Origin: Neospora caninum Liverpool
Taxonomy: Eukaryota > Apicomplexa > Conoidasida > Eucoccidiorida > Sarcocystidae
Reading direction: 5' to 3'
Assembly (NCBI RefSeq): GCF_000208865.1
Contig: NC_018393.1
Coordinates: forward strand, 1,116,001-1,180,000
Length of the DNA stretch: 64,000 nt
Shown: positions 47,714-60,886 of the stretch, piece after piece
Layout: each line of letters opens with the position of its first letter
How positions within the stretch are numbered: position 1 is the stretch's first letter
Program-made: the position numbers and the translations under genes
Notes under the pieces: generated by a model
Seen by the model: the letters and a program-made list of their open reading frames with translations, nothing else
What the model was told of the DNA's origin: nothing
Databases searched by the model: none

Positions 47714-50700
47714 TTAAGAACATGCAGGGACATGAAGTTCCGCGAGAGAAAACACAATGCACTGCAGCAGCAAGTTGACACTCAGGACCATCTGCATACC
47801 ATCTGAAAGCCAAAACGCTAGCGTCGGGAGAGTGAGAGCGGCGACAACCTGAAAACACAAACAACCATGCCACGCGTAACATGTAATCCACAAGCCTTCA
47901 GATATTTTACGCGACGATAAGAAAACAAAAGTCCTTCTACACAGCTGCGATACACTCGTCGCCTCTAGACACAAGGATAAGTCGGTTGCTACGTAACAAT
48001 GCTCTTTTCCATGCGGTGCGGCCATATCCCGAATGCTGTGAATAATATAACAGTCTACAAACTCTCGAACAGCAAGACAGCGATTCCACGAAGCACTCAA
48101 ACACGATATGCACCCAGAAATCGTGCAGTCGAGCCGAAAGAGCAGGCTGAACAAGAAAGAGAATTGGTCTGCATCTGTGAGCCATCTAGTTGACAACGTA
48201 AGCTGCGACAGGCAGGTTGCCTCGGCGCTTCACTGCCCGCCACGCCTTTCCGCGCAACTGCTTCTTCCCGGATATCCGTACGATAGGTAGAATTAAAGTA
48301 GAGAGGGGAGCGCGAGATGACGGAAACTGGGTTTCACGCTCGTGGACGCATACGCTAAAGTGTGCGATATGTTCACTGTGAAGCCTACGACAGTCAGTGG
48401 CAAGGCTGCAGAGTGCTCTCAAGAACTCACTCGAGCACGACCCGCCAAATTCTGCTGTCCGGAGCCGCTTGCGGAACTCCTTCTCACCTGCCATGCCGTC
48501 TGCACTTTAACAGCCAAGGGCGTCTTGGCTGCTCCACCGAAGCCCTCTCCGATGGCGTTCGCGGAGAGTTTTTCCCTTCGCCTTTTCTCCTGTATCAACT
48601 GGAGCAAGAGCCACGAGAGAAGCCATATCGCGGGGACCAGAGCCAGGCACATAGACAACGCCTGGAAAAGTGATTCTTCTTGGCGGAGAATTGAGACAAA
48701 CGCATTGAAGCGGTCTGAGAACGACGAAGCTTTAATGTATCTGACGGCAAATTCATCCGAAACGTCGGAGATGGGGAACGTCTGAAGTGATGGGGATAGC
48801 ACCCACAGACCTAGACGCCAAACTTGACGGGAGTCGTCCAACTCTGTCTGGCGAAGAGCGTAAAGAGATTCTGCCATAGCTGCCGTGAGCGAATTGTTTT
48901 CGTCTGCAACCTGCACGAAGACAGGGAACAGGACACGCAGCCCAACCACTCGCTGAGGTCTATGCAGCACTCTTCTTTCCTTGCACTCATCCAATTCAGA
49001 TGCGCTTGCAGGACATGCCCACCGCAGTCGCTCCTTCTCTCCCTTTTCCCAGCTCTGCTGCGGTGTCTCACCTGGCACAAGCGACCTTCCGCCGTCTCAT
49101 GAAGCCCCACCAGCCGCCAGAACGCCAGTCCCATCGGCAGCGCGTCCAGGAGAAGACACATGAGCAACTGCCACCACAGGAGCACCAGCACGCAGCGCCT
49201 CCTTCGCCAAAGGTCCCAGCCCGTGACTTGGCTTTCCTCCCTCGACTGCTCGATCCCGATCCGCGTTTTTCTGCCTTCCGAGCCGCGGCCTAAATCGCTG
49301 TGTTCCTCCTTGTTCGTCTCCGAGAATATGCGAGTCGCGTGGCGTCGAGTTCTCCTCTCCCACGCAATCAAAAAAAGCATTCCGAGAACGGCAATAACAA
49401 ACATTATCAGTGCGGCCTGATGCGGTTGACGCACTGTCTCCCGTAACAGAAAGCTCGCCAAAACCCATACCAACCAGACGCCCACAGAGTGCTCGCCACC
49501 AGCGCGTTGCGTCTCGAGATCCGCAGCCCGGGGCTTCTCGGAACCCTGTCCCGACGCGACGCCATTCCCCATCGAGATTCCCACAGACGGTGTCGCGTCT
49601 TGCTTGCGCTTCCGCACCACGTATCCCTTCTCACCACCTGTGGAGCCGCTTCCTCGCGTCCCGTGACTCCTCTTGGCGTTGAGACTTCCCACGAATGACT
49701 CCTCTTCCTCGCTCTCGGCGGAGCGTGCGCGCAGGGAGGACACCGAAACAGCTGTGACATAAGCGAAGCCGGCACACACGAGATGGAGAATTCGACAAAT
49801 CGCACGGCCAACGTGCAGCATCAACCAAAAAGCAGCGCCTGCCAGCCCGAGAAGGACGAACAAAAGACTGAGGGGGGGAAGCGACGCCTGCATCGACAGC
49901 AAGTACGACGAGGGCGGGACCAAGAACGAAGAGACAAGCGAGGGTGACAACTCGGCCAAAGCCTCCGTGTCTGTTCGCGGGTGTAGATGACAGAAGTATG
50001 CAAAAAAAACGTGCGAATACGAAACAAGAACTACACTGAGAACGGCCAGGAGGCCGCAAGACACAGGAACACGGAAAGCGATAGAGTTCCTGAACACCGA
50101 GACGCTTCCCTCTTGGAGCGCGGCGAGGAATCTATCGTTCTGAACATTGGTGGGACAGCCGCTTGAAGCGCCTGTTGTCCTGAGTGCGGAGTTTGCGGTT
50201 TGCCCGGGCGGAAGGCCGACGCCGTCTTCGTGCACAGACCCGACTTGCGGGGAGAGCGGCGTCAGAAGGCAGGAAACGAGGAGAAGGCAGGATATCGAAA
50301 CGAGAAAGGCAACAAAAACAGATATATAGAGGTTGAGCAGAATTCGGAAAAAGGATAGCATCGAGCCAGTAGCTTCGACGACAAGTTCTGCAGTCCATAC
50401 ACCGGATTCGCCGTCTTCAGCGGCAGGGGCAGCCGGGGCAGTGCGCGCTCCTTCGGCCGACCGCATTATGTCTTCTAGTTCTTCACTGAAGCTCGCGTCG
50501 TCGACGTGCACCAGGGGAAGGAGAAGAACAGGCGTTGTGTTGTCTCTGATGAACTTGGCGTCTTCGAGCCAGGGCACCGCTGTCTCCTCAGTCGTGCCCG
50601 CTGTTCTCTGTCCACCCTCTTCTCGTGGCGCGTCACCCTTGCAGCTGGTGTCCCGGAACGTTTTCTGGATCTCTTCTTCTTCTCGCCATTCTCGTCGCTT

Positions 50701-53700
50701 GGCTTCGCTGGTACACGCAGTCGCGTTCGGCGGCATGTAACGAGGCGCGAAAATGTGCGGAGAACTCTCCGCGTCCAGGAATTGCTGTTTTCTCCTCCAG
50801 CTTTGAAAAATCGATGCCCAGGGAGTCACAAGGTCGACTCCGTGGTGCGTCCCGTCTGCTTTTTCTCCAGCTTGGCGTCGACCGTCCACAGCCTCGACAG
50901 CCAGGCCCGACGGCCAACCCCATCTCCTTGCAAGTGTGTCTGGCCCTTCTCGCAGAAAGCAGTGTTCCTTCATGGAAAACTTCTGTTGTTGTGCGCCACT
51001 TCCTCGGTAAAGAAACTGAGAAACGGGAGTGCCGTCAACCTCAGGGGAGCCGCTCAGCGCAGCCGCCGCCGCCTCCGGCTGTTCCCATGCCACAAGGACG
51101 ACGTCCAGCTGGCGACAGAGAGCACGCAAAATGCGATACATTCGCTTCGAGGAGTCCTGCGAAAACGCCGCAGGGGCCGGCGACAAGGAGGCATGAGGCG
51201 ACGCCGAAGGCTGTCTCACGAATTCCACTCGAGTGGTGTACTGGTAGGGGAAGAAGAAAGCGAGAGAGGAAGGAGACGGGAGAAGAAGATAACTGGGGGT
51301 GGACAAGAGAGAGGAAGGAGACGAAGACGACGTCAGCGTCGCAAGGGGTATTCGCACCGACATGGGAATAAGCAGAGACAGGAGGAACTGAACAGAAGGA
51401 AAGTAAGAAAGAAACTTTGTGAACGCGAAGGGGAGAGAAGAGAATGACAGCTGAAACAATGGAGCTCCGCTTGCGGAGAAGGATGCTGAGACTGACGATG
51501 GCAGGGGCGACAAGGAAACAGAAGCTCCAGGGGAACGCAAGCTTTCTGGCCCCATGCCGCTGTCTGCACTTTGCTGGCTGGCCAAACCGATGTCTTCTTC
51601 CATTCCCGTCTTCCTTTCGCCCGGCATTGCAACCTCGTCGCTCGCTAGGCGCCCCCTAGCCGAGGGGAGACGCGCGTTCATGTTTAAAAGAATCAGAACA
51701 GATGCGTCGTTCTGAGTCGGCAGCTTTTCCGGAGCCGGAGCAAGCGCAGGATCTGTTGAGCCGATCGGAACAGCTGCAGGTGGAAGCAGCCATCCACACG
51801 CCCTGGCAGGATAAAAGAGAGAAACCGAGGGGGGGAGGAAACGGAAGAAGAATCGAGGAGTTCCCTGACTCGCACGCAAGGCCGGCGCCTCAGGGCTTGC
51901 CACGAAAAGGGCAAAAGGAAACAGAGACTCCGAGGAAAAAGCGTGTGAACTATTTGAATCGGCCATCCTGTTCGATGGTTCCGCCCTGTCGCTTTCCGAT
52001 GCAGACAACGCATTCACCTTGCTCGGGGCCGTGCAGGACCCGGAAGAGGAGCAGTGAAGAGAATTGTCGGCCTCCAGGCGAGCCAAGAGTCTGTCGAGGT
52101 ATTTCGAGATCTGAGAGGAAACGGATTCGTCCAGCGATTCACCAGAGAGACCAGCGTTCTTCTCCAAGTTCAGCTGGCGACGACACAACGGCAGCGCCGC
52201 TTCGTTGTAGTCGTCCCCTTCGCTTGAGCGCTGGAAAGGGGCAAGCGGCGACGGCTTCAGTCCGAAGAACAGAGACTTCGGGAACGCGGAGATCGGCCGG
52301 CGCACCCCCACTTCATCCGAAGTCGCATCCACAGTCCGAGACGGACCGTTGCTCGTTCCGGGGTCTGTCGGCCCATCTGCGAGCGTTTTTGGCAGTCGCG
52401 CGCCGGCAACGAGAGGAAAAAGGACAACGGGAGCAGGCGAGACTATGGGCTGCGAAGCCAACTCGGAGAGCGACGAGACAACCCTGTATAACCCCGTGTC
52501 GGCTCCGACCGTTCCGCCAATCTGCACGCCGCACGAGGCGTTACCGCTGCCGCGTTCCACGCGCTGGCTGTCAGACTGTCCGGGAACGAGTCCGCCATCG
52601 CATCTGCGCGCCTTGGCGAGTACCCGCTCAACGAGTGTCTGGAGGCGAGTTTCCAGTTCACTGGCGGTGACTGGGACAGCCCGCACTGAAAGGCCGTCTT
52701 CCCAGGCTGTCCCCCGCGTTTCTGCAACTTGCGCCTGCGACTGTAAGCTGTTCGCGGCCGGCGTCGTCGCGGATGACACGGAAGAGGCAGTGGACAAAAG
52801 CTTCAGCGACGCGAGTGAAGGCGGGGGAACCCATGGCGACAGAAACGTGGCAAACGGAGACACGGTCAAGGTGTCGACTCTTTGCACCATTCGCCGCGCG
52901 AGAGGCGCCCACGCCCGCGAGAGACGCACCGCGGCGGGTGTAGGCGACACGGCGGCCGGATCCGGAGTCGCCGTGAGCATCTGGGCGGCGCGCTTTGAGT
53001 CCTCGCGCGTTCCTGAAACGCGTTCGGAGGCAGCGAGATGCGCTTCGCCGGCGTTCTGTTCGGCGTCCCGAAGCGTCGCGAGGAACCGCGCCTGTTCCCG
53101 GAAAAGATGCGACACGAACAGGAGCGGCGGCCGGGACCACATGAGGTTGTCATGCGTGTGGCGGGTGTGCACGTCTCGTGAAAAGGGTAGCAAGAGCGGG
53201 AAGAAGTGGAGCCGGGATCTGCGCGCGCGCCCACCGGGCCAGTCAGCCTCCGAGCCGTCCTTCTTCTGAACGACGTCCACTGGGGCTTTCCAGGAGAACC
53301 GGTATCGGAAAAGCGGAGGGAGAGCCGACGGAGGGACGACGAACTCGTCAATCCACCCCGAGACGACCGAGAAGAGAAAGGTTGTCGACGGGAGACACGG
53401 CTTCGTTTCGGGCCGCTCGCGAAGCGGGTACGTTTCCGCCCTTCCGCGCCCCGCATCCGGAGACGCGCCGCCTGCCGCGGCCCTCGCTCGAGAAAACGCT
53501 GCCTTGGAAACGGGCACGCCAAACTGCTCTGCAAAATCCTGCCACAAGCGCCGGTAGAAGAAGCGGTACGGCAGAGACAGCTGAATGAACGGATGGCCTC
53601 CCACGGGGCTGCTGAGGAGGACGGTCGTCAAAAACGAAAAGGACGACAAGTCCGGCTCACACTGCGACGGAGTCGAGGTCTTCCCTGGTGACTCGGACAG

Positions 53701-55796
53701 CCCCTTTGACGCGTCCACGACGCGTGATCGGATGCGGCCGCGCTTGGAAAGAACTCGCATCACCACGGTGCCTCCCAGAGAGTGGCCAACGAGAGTCAAG
53801 GGAGGACCCAGGCTCGGAGACGCTCCGGGCGTCGGAGCAGGCACGTAGAGAGACTGGAGCTTCTCTATACACTGGATCACAAACTCGGCCTGACAGGATG
53901 CGCAGCAAACACACAGGTAAGTCGTGTCGGATCAGAGCGCAAACGTCAGCATAAATATGTATATATATACATATAGACAGATAGATACAAAGATAGATAC
54001 AAAGATACATAGATCGATAGACAGATAGATGGATATATGCGCGTATATCCATATCGCTTTAGGTAGACCCATGCGCGCAAATGTGGATCCGCTGTCCGTC
54101 TCAGCTTTTCGATCGGGGCCTGGGCTAGTGGAAATGGATATCCATGAACCCGTGAGTCGCCTGGAAGTGCGTATCTACGGCTCTGGTGTGAAGGGGAGGC
54201 AGCCCATGTAAAAACTCTACCTGCTTGTCGAGAATTGCTGGGTGAAACGCAGAAGGCTCTCTATGGAAATCGACGACGTAGACGTGGTACACGACTTTCG
54301 TTTTCCGTCCCAGTCGGCTGTTCTTCGGCTGCGCCGCTGGATCGTCTCTCTGCTGGTCTTCATCGTGGCCAGTCCCGAAAAAGTGGTGTTCCGTGGCTTC
54401 ATCTGCGTCAGCCTCATTCCCCTCCGTGGACGCCGAGTTCCTCTTCTGCGCGACATCATGGAGAATCTTCCCCAAAGGGAGCACTTGCCGCCAGTCCCCC
54501 CGGTGTCCCGGAACCACCAGCACAGGGTGGTACTCGATCTTTCCGGCTTCCTCCTCTTTCGGCCCTTCGCCAGCGCCGTTACTGGGGTCAGCCGTTGTTT
54601 CTGGACGCTCTCGCGGTGCGCGGTTAATCGGCCGGGTAAAATCTGGCGTAGGGTCTTGGTCACCCGTGAGCTTGACCAACAGCAAGCCGTAGTGCGAGTC
54701 TGCATGCACGCCACAAGGCAGTTTCTTTGATTCAGAGCAGTAGCGGCACCCCTCGAGAAAACAGGGAAGTGCATGCTACCAAGCCCCACACGCCCAAAAA
54801 CACAGAAGCCATCGTCGAAGTTTGAATCTTCCCTAGTCACGACAGTTGATCCTTTGCCCTGGCCTCCATAAATCCAACAGCATCAGCACTGAAAAGGAAA
54901 AGCCCGACGGCTCCGCCAGGAACACTCGATGCGTTGTAACCCTCTGCCATCCGCTTGAAGCGTCAGTCCGCACGCAGTGGATCTGGACACACCGGAAAGG
55001 ACCAAGATGCGGTCCAAACACACGCGCGCCTGAAACGAGCTTTCTTCTCTGTGCCGCGAAATAATGCAGTGGACACCACCGATCTCCTTCCTCCACCCAG
55101 CATGAGCCGTTCTTTTCTCTCGACTCAGTTGTTTGTGGTGCTTGTTAGCGAGGTGAGGGCAGCGGTTCAGTTCCCCTTGTTGGCTTCTGTCGAGATGGCC
55201 CACGGGAGACTCGTGGAAACACCGCTTTTTCTTTTTCCTAGACGCTTACTTGGGAGAGGCACGCGGGGGAATCGGCCCGAACCTCGGACGAGATTGCGTG
55301 TGTGGTTGCCGTGGTAGTAGGGCGACAGCCCCGAGAGGAGAATGACAGCGACGGCGAAAATTGCGACGTAGAACGCTATCTTTGTGGCACGCTGTCGGAG
55401 CCAGTGCAGCGTGCGCCGAAGAGGCGCTGTAAGCCCCCGCTGTTCGCGTTCAGGCAAGGAAGTTTCGTCTTTCCCAGCACGCAGGTTCGTCTTCTCGTTG
55501 CGTCTTCGGTCAGCGTGGGGAGGCTGCGGCGAACAGAGCTTCCGAGCTGCTCGGATGTGTCGAGGCTCGTGTGTGTCCGCCTCCGTATCTGCCTGCGTTG
55601 CTGCAACTGACCAGGAGTCTTCGCTCGGCAAGTCTTCGTCAGTGTCTTGCTTTTCTGAGGAGTCAGACCGAGCCCCGGGTTTTGCCGACGACGGCGTCAG
55701 CCCTCCACGCGTGCGGTCCGTCTGAGGCGAAGACCCGCTCAAGCGTGAACCCGTACCAGAATGTAGCCGAGAGGAAGACACTCCGTGAACCCCCAT
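47714..55796 (-). CDS. PGAP1: PGAP1/Bst1-type GPI inositol deacylase, giant form
   Basis: Six exons join in phase with consistent GT...AG boundaries: 55796-55250, 54699-54221, 53889-49072, 48910-48488, 48146-48063 and 47848-47714. They give 2161 residues, about twice the usual family length. The ATG at 55796 starts a basic cytosolic tail followed by a TM anchor (IAFYVAIFAVAVILLSGL). The lipase domain has EYHPVLVVPGHRGDWRQVL, VYVVDFHREPSAFHPAIL, and LVGHSLGGTVVMRVL with the nucleophile near Ser379. Large Ser/Pro-rich luminal insertions follow. The C-terminal third holds about eight TM segments (for example FRILLNLYISVFVAFLVSIS and LALVPAIWLLSWLLLQLI), and exon 7 supplies the last. In the ER this family removes the inositol acyl chain from GPI anchors before export, which matters for the GPI-anchored surface antigens of coccidia. 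A small phase-symmetric exon between 55250 and 54699 may have been missed. Confidence 0.92.
53945..54045. repeat. TATA/GATA microsatellite in PGAP1 intron
   Basis: TA repeats followed by AGATAGATAC/GATAGACA repeats in the intron between PGAP1 exons 54699-54221 and 53889-49072. Confidence 0.92.
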
Positions 55797-57324
55797 CCTG
55801 GCATCCTCTCGAGAAGAGGGTACACGCCTCTTGCTGGTCACCACACCCCCCCCTTCAGCCGGCGCAAACACCCGGCGGCTGTCCTGTGGAAAATGGAAAA
55901 ATGTGTTCTGAAGTCTACACGGAGATTAGAAGGAAAACTCCCCGGTGCCGACCATTATTCACACACACACGTGGAACTCGGAAAAAAAAGCGACGGTGCC
56001 AGCGCCCTATAGTGTCTCTCTCGAGGTTCGCTCCTCCGCTGGGGGGTTTCCAGGACATCCATGCAGGGAGATGCACTGCGACACGAGAGAGCTGGACGGA
56101 GACATTCAGGCCCTCCCAAACGAAGGACACTTACACCCACTGCTGGAAAAACCAACTCGTTCCACCAGATAATCAAACTCAGATCGAATGCAGACGATAG
56201 CCCGTCCAGGTGCGGAGTTGCAGTGTATCGGTCGATGCGCTCTCCTTTGCAACACGACCAGCCCCCAGGCAGTTTCGGCATGCACGCAAACTTCCTCGAG
56301 CTCGTCCCGTTTCTGCCTCCGTCGACTGGTTCTTCTCCCCTCCGTCGCTGCGAAACGCTTAGGTTGCACTTTTTGAGGGTCAACCTAGTCCAAAGACAAA
56401 CGTCGGACTTTGAAAGGCGTTTGGAAGTCAACGCTACGCCATTTTCTGGCGCGTTTCCTTTTACTCCTCCAACTCCGGTTCACCCGGCGCGCAGAGGCCG
56501 GCGGCGGCGGCAGTGACGCAACGCTCTCGCTCTCATCGAGACCATCTTGCATCTCGAGCGCGCATCTGGCAAAACCCTTCCTGCAGTGCGTTGATTGAAA
56601 CCAAAGTCCACACGCAAAAGACACAAATGCTCCTCTCTTTTGCGGGTGGAGTGACTCCGTTTGAATGCCTCGCGAGTCGGAGAACGCCGACACGGACGGC
56701 TCTTTCCTGTGCCGCCCGGAGTGGCCGAAAGCGGCAGGCGCGGATCACAGTATTGCGTCTTTTTTTCTGCTTTTCACCGTAAATACCTTCGTTGTTCGGT
56801 CTGCTCTGCTCGTCTAAAGTGGCATCGTTGACTTCCTAAGATAACGTCGGCTGCCAGCCTAGGGTGATTCTGCCCTGCAATATAATGCCACAGGCCGTCT
56901 AGTGCAGCGTTGCAGGCCTGCGCAGGTTTTCCCATTCCGGACAATCTTGAACAAGAGGGGTCGCGGCTTTATTTTTTCTGTCGGTGAAACGTTTCCTTCT
57001 CAGTCGTCGTTTTGTTCCTTTCTGTTGAGTCGCAGTTCCCAGCGCGCTACGCTTCCATTGGAGGTTTGTTGTGCGCCGCTTCCTTTCGCTCTTCTGTGTG
57101 GCGCCTGTAGCTCGTCTCCATTTTTCCAGTTGGGTACGCGAACGGAAAAGCACTCCGCCTAACTGGAAAAGAAACGAGAAGTAATAAGAGAGCGCCGCTG
57201 CCGTGCCCGAGTAGGAAGCGTCTTGATGGCGTGAGCTCCGTGAGCGCGACTTCCACAATTCAAAAAAAGAACTTCAGAGAAGGGGTTTCCTTTCTGACTC
57301 AAGTTCAACACTACGCGCGTACCG
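55797..57324. promoter_or_regulatory. Divergent intergenic region between PGAP1 and BET1
   Basis: PGAP1 (minus) and BET1 (plus) start head-to-head about 1.5 kb apart. Both promoters must lie here. No gene and no assignable core-promoter element is visible. Confidence 0.45.
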
Positions 57325-58825
57325 ATGATGAGAAAGAAAGAAGGGTACGAGCGGCGCAGGATCGAGCAGCATGGCATGGACGCAATGGAGGAGGAAAACG
57401 ATGCCTGCATCGTTGATTTAGAGTCCAAGGTCCAGAGCCTCAAACAGGCAAGTTCAGCGTTTCCGTGAGGACACGCTTCCTCTCTCTTTCTCATAAATGA
57501 GTTTGGGTATTGAAACGGGGGCTATTTTGAACGGGATTCCACAGGTGTAAGCCTACAGACATGCTGCAGGGGCTGAAATACCGTCAGTTTTGTGTGGCTT
57601 GCCACTCGTGCGCATCTTACCACTGGTACAGGATTCCATTCCCGCGGTGTGCTCCACAAGAGAATCAAGTGCTTCCTGAGTTCGTGGCAAATGACTCTGA
57701 CCGGTGGGGCGGTAGTCGTAGTGTTGCTTCAGAGCAACCGGTGCTGAGCAGGGATCCAGCGTACGCGCCGAAACCAGGACAGTACCTGGGCGTGACGCAG
57801 CAGATGTGTACGCCAAACCGGCATAAAAAGTTTTGAGGGATGGTAAAGTGGGATGTTTATGCACCGATTTTTCTACCGTGTATGGCCCGCATCTGCAGCT
57901 GAGCTTGGCCATGCGCGATGAGGTTCAGGAGTCAAACAGTCTCCTCGAGGGCATGGTAAGTCTCATTCAGGTGGCTGCGGGAGGCGTGTATACACGCAAG
58001 TGATAAGAAAGTTAGTTCTGACCTTGACCTGCATGCATTAGCGGGTCCTAGGAGTATATATCCCGGTTCTGCTAAAAGAGTGAGGACATTGCGTGTCCAA
58101 AGTGGTAATTTTACTTTTGACGTCACAGGTGAAACACAAGGAAGTCAGCCTTGAGACTCACGTGTCTTTTTCTGGGGCCGCGAAGCAAAACACACGTTGG
58201 CAAACAGGATTTCCAGCAATTATACATTTTCCCCACCGACGTCGAAACGGCTATCTCGAGACAGCCCCGCCTCGGCGTTGCCTACCGGAGCCCAGTTTGT
58301 CGTCTTGGAGCCTGCGCTGTAGTCAAATCGTACACGGGCGTGCTTTGGCCGTAGGAGGATTTCCAGTTCGGGGGGGTTGTTTTAGGCAAGTCGCCTGTTC
58401 TGTGTTCCTGTGTTCCAGGCTGGCGGCCTAGATGGAGTGCGGAATTCGATTCGTGCCTCAATCAAGCGAATGGAAAACCTCTGGAATCAAAGAGTAGGTT
58501 AAACGCGCCGGCGCAGCAGTAGCCCGAACTGCTGATGCGTTTCAAGCTCGGGAGAGGTGGAATCGTAGGTTCACGCATATGGAGAACCAACGAAACTCGT
58601 GGGACGCGTCGTAAGCAATGTCTCACAAGTAAAACGTGGCATCGCCGCATTGTCGGCTTTCATGTATCTGATGTGTGTATCCGTAGCACACCATTTGCAC
58701 GGCTCTGTCGCCTCTGTGTGGTGTGTTGTGTTATGCTGCAGGGAGGCTGGCACACTTGCTACCTAGCTCTATTCGTCATTTTTGTATTCATGATCTTCTA
58801 CTTCCTATACGGCAAATCAACCTAG
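57325..58825 (+). CDS. BET1: Qc-SNARE BET1
   Basis: Four exons, 57325-57447, 57899-57955, 58419-58493 and 58742-58825, all join in phase 0 to give 112 residues, the family length. It starts MMRKKEGYERRRIEQHGMDA. The SNARE helix runs from DLESKVQSLKQ through LSLAMRDEVQESNSLLEGM to DGVRNSIRASIKRMENLW, which aligns without gaps to the BET1 helix. Exon 4 is the C-terminal tail anchor (CYLALFVIFVFMIFYFLYG). BET1 acts in ER-to-Golgi vesicle fusion. The first intron would use a GC donor (CAG|GCAAGT), an otherwise good GC-AG site; other donors break the helix. A neighbouring ATG at 57328 would remove only one residue. Confidence 0.87.
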
Positions 58826-59731
58826 TTTGATACGGGCCGTACACTTGGTGCGTCCGGTTTTTTTGCCGGCCCCTGTCTGGGACGTGGTCTTTATCTTCGG
58901 GAATATACTCTCTCACTTTTTTTGGTATAGTTTCTTCAACGGTTCAAAACATATGTGAGCTTACGTTGATGAAACGCGATATTCAGAGCCAAAGGAGATT
59001 AACCTTCAATGGCGCAGGGCTTCGCGACTGTCACGCGCACGAGATTTTTTCGAGAACGAAGCGTCAACAGCTAAACTGCCTTGTTTTCCCAGCGAGGTGT
59101 TGGTATGTCTTTGTAGCACTTGTCAGCTCTGCAGCGCAGGTATTTTTTATGTAACAACTGCTCCTGGAAATTCAAAACGAGTCACTTTCGATTTTGCTTT
59201 CATTGCCGGACCAACAGCGCCCCCCCCCTACTGTACCGCAGGCATATAGCGCGTCGACTTCGGTATATCAGCCACCTAACGGGTCCTTTGGTAAAACGTA
59301 TTGAAGCAACACCCGCAAAAAGGCTCCGATACACACTTGATGGAGCACGAGTAGTCACACTAGGCACGATGTATGGAGGGGCAATGGTGTACTTCAGTCA
59401 AAGATCAAAGTGGGAATCCCTGCTATGCGATCTAGACCGGGACGGAAACAACCGCCGCACCATTCCGGCGCACCGCATGATAAAGCCATGCTCGTTCATT
59501 CATGCGCGACAAAGACCAGCGGAATGAGCATGCTGACTCCGGTGGCGTGTTTGTTCCGCCTCTCCCATTCCACACCCTCGGGAGCCGTCCTCTGGAATCT
59601 TAAACGGAACAGACGCTGACGTGAGTCGCACGAAAGAGATTGATCGGCGACAGCTTTTCAAAAGAGATCCGGGGATGCCTTTGCAAGGATAGGAAAAATG
59701 GGTTCGACGGTAATTTCCCGACATGTCAAAA
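58826..59731. other. Convergent spacer
   Basis: Between the stop codons of BET1 (plus) and the 384-residue unknown (minus). Nothing supportable inside. Confidence 0.5.
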
Positions 59732-60886
59732 TTAAAGGGACGAAGAAAGAGTCTTCGAGACAACTGTTGTCTGTCCAGAAGTGTGAGCTTCGACCGCGTT
59801 TCGGCTTCGCGTACAAGTTACACATTTCCACTTCTCGCTGTACGCCCTGGTCGCCCTCATTGGCTTAGGTCGCTCCTCCAACACGACTTTCTGGGACCGC
59901 CACGAAAGAGAGGCGTCTATATGAGGTGAATGCTGTTTTGTTTTCTCGGCAAGAAATGAAGTGCGCGATGATTTGGCCTGGTGGGGCGGGCCAACAGAGA
60001 GGATGGCCCTCTTCTTTTGTTTGATCTCGGGCAGCTTCAGTGCACGGAGGTCGCGCACATACGGGAAAGACGCCCCCTCTTTCGGCGCCGGAGTGGATTT
60101 TGATGGGAGACCTTCCAGGGCGACGCTGTCCGTAGAAAGGTCGCCATCTAAACGCTTGAGGAGAAACTGCTTCTGGGTTAATTCCTCCACGACACAAAGG
60201 TACTGCCGCCTGAACCGTGCCCTGGCGCTGTCGTTTGCGAGACGTTCTTGATTCGCGCACTTCTTTGCTTCACACACAACCTTTCTGGACTGTGGGTCAG
60301 GCTGGAGAAGAGCTTTGACAGTCGCCCTTGTTTTCAGTCCTTTTGCATTCCGGAGAACAGCAAGGAGTGCTGTTTTGTCGTACTGACGGTACGTGTCTAA
60401 AGTGGAGACTCTTGAGGCCTCCGCTGTTTCAACTCCTCGTTTATCGGAACTGTCTGGTTCATCGGCAGCCGTGTCCACCTTCAAGCATTCCTTTTCTTTG
60501 CCGTTTGCTGACGAGGTTGTCGTACCAAGGCAAGATGAACTGGGTGGCACGGTGAACACCTTCCTTTCGTATTTGCTCGAAGCACCCGAGTACGCATCTA
60601 TGTCTAGACATCGTATGTCCGATGCCAGAAGTGCTCTCTTGAAATTAGCCACGCCGGGAAGCAAATATTCACAAGACAACTCAGTGCTGCGATCAAGCAT
60701 TGATTCAACTCCACTTTTTGTACCGCCAACAATACTGGCAAATGCCGTAGTTGTGGGTCCGATGAAGTTCGCTGCGAGACCACGATGACGGAAAACACAG
60801 CTGGTCTCTGATGCATGTAGAAGAACATTAGGATTCGAAACAGCATGTCCACTGTCCGACAGTGGTGTGTCACTCACGAGTGCCAT
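59732..60886 (-). CDS. 384-residue protein of unknown function
   Basis: A single open exon from a true ATG at 60886 (MALVSDTPLSDSGHAVSNPN) to a stop at 59732. Visible parts: a Ser/Thr-rich N-terminal half; an acidic stretch (DTAADEPDSSDKRGVE); a helical Arg/Lys-rich centre (YDKTALLAVLRNAKGLKTR, then RARFRRQYLCVVEELTQKQF); and a Lys/Arg-rich tail. Two Cys pairs (CEAKKC and CVTC) occur, but not in zinc-finger spacing. There is no signal peptide or TM segment. I do not recognise a family. Uniform composition along the frame and the lower local GC argue that it is real. Confidence 0.58.
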   Translation of the reverse strand: MALVSDTPLSDSGHAVSNPNVLLHASETSCVFRHRGLAANFIGPTTTAFASIVGGTKSGVESMLDRSTELSCEYLLPGVANFKRALLASDIRCLDIDAYSGASSKYERKVFTVPPSSSCLGTTTSSANGKEKECLKVDTAADEPDSSDKRGVETAEASRVSTLDTYRQYDKTALLAVLRNAKGLKTRATVKALLQPDPQSRKVVCEAKKCANQERLANDSARARFRRQYLCVVEELTQKQFLLKRLDGDLSTDSVALEGLPSKSTPAPKEGASFPYVRDLRALKLPEIKQKKRAILSVGPPHQAKSSRTSFLAEKTKQHSPHIDASLSWRSQKVVLEERPKPMRATRAYSEKWKCVTCTRSRNAVEAHTSGQTTVVSKTLSSSL

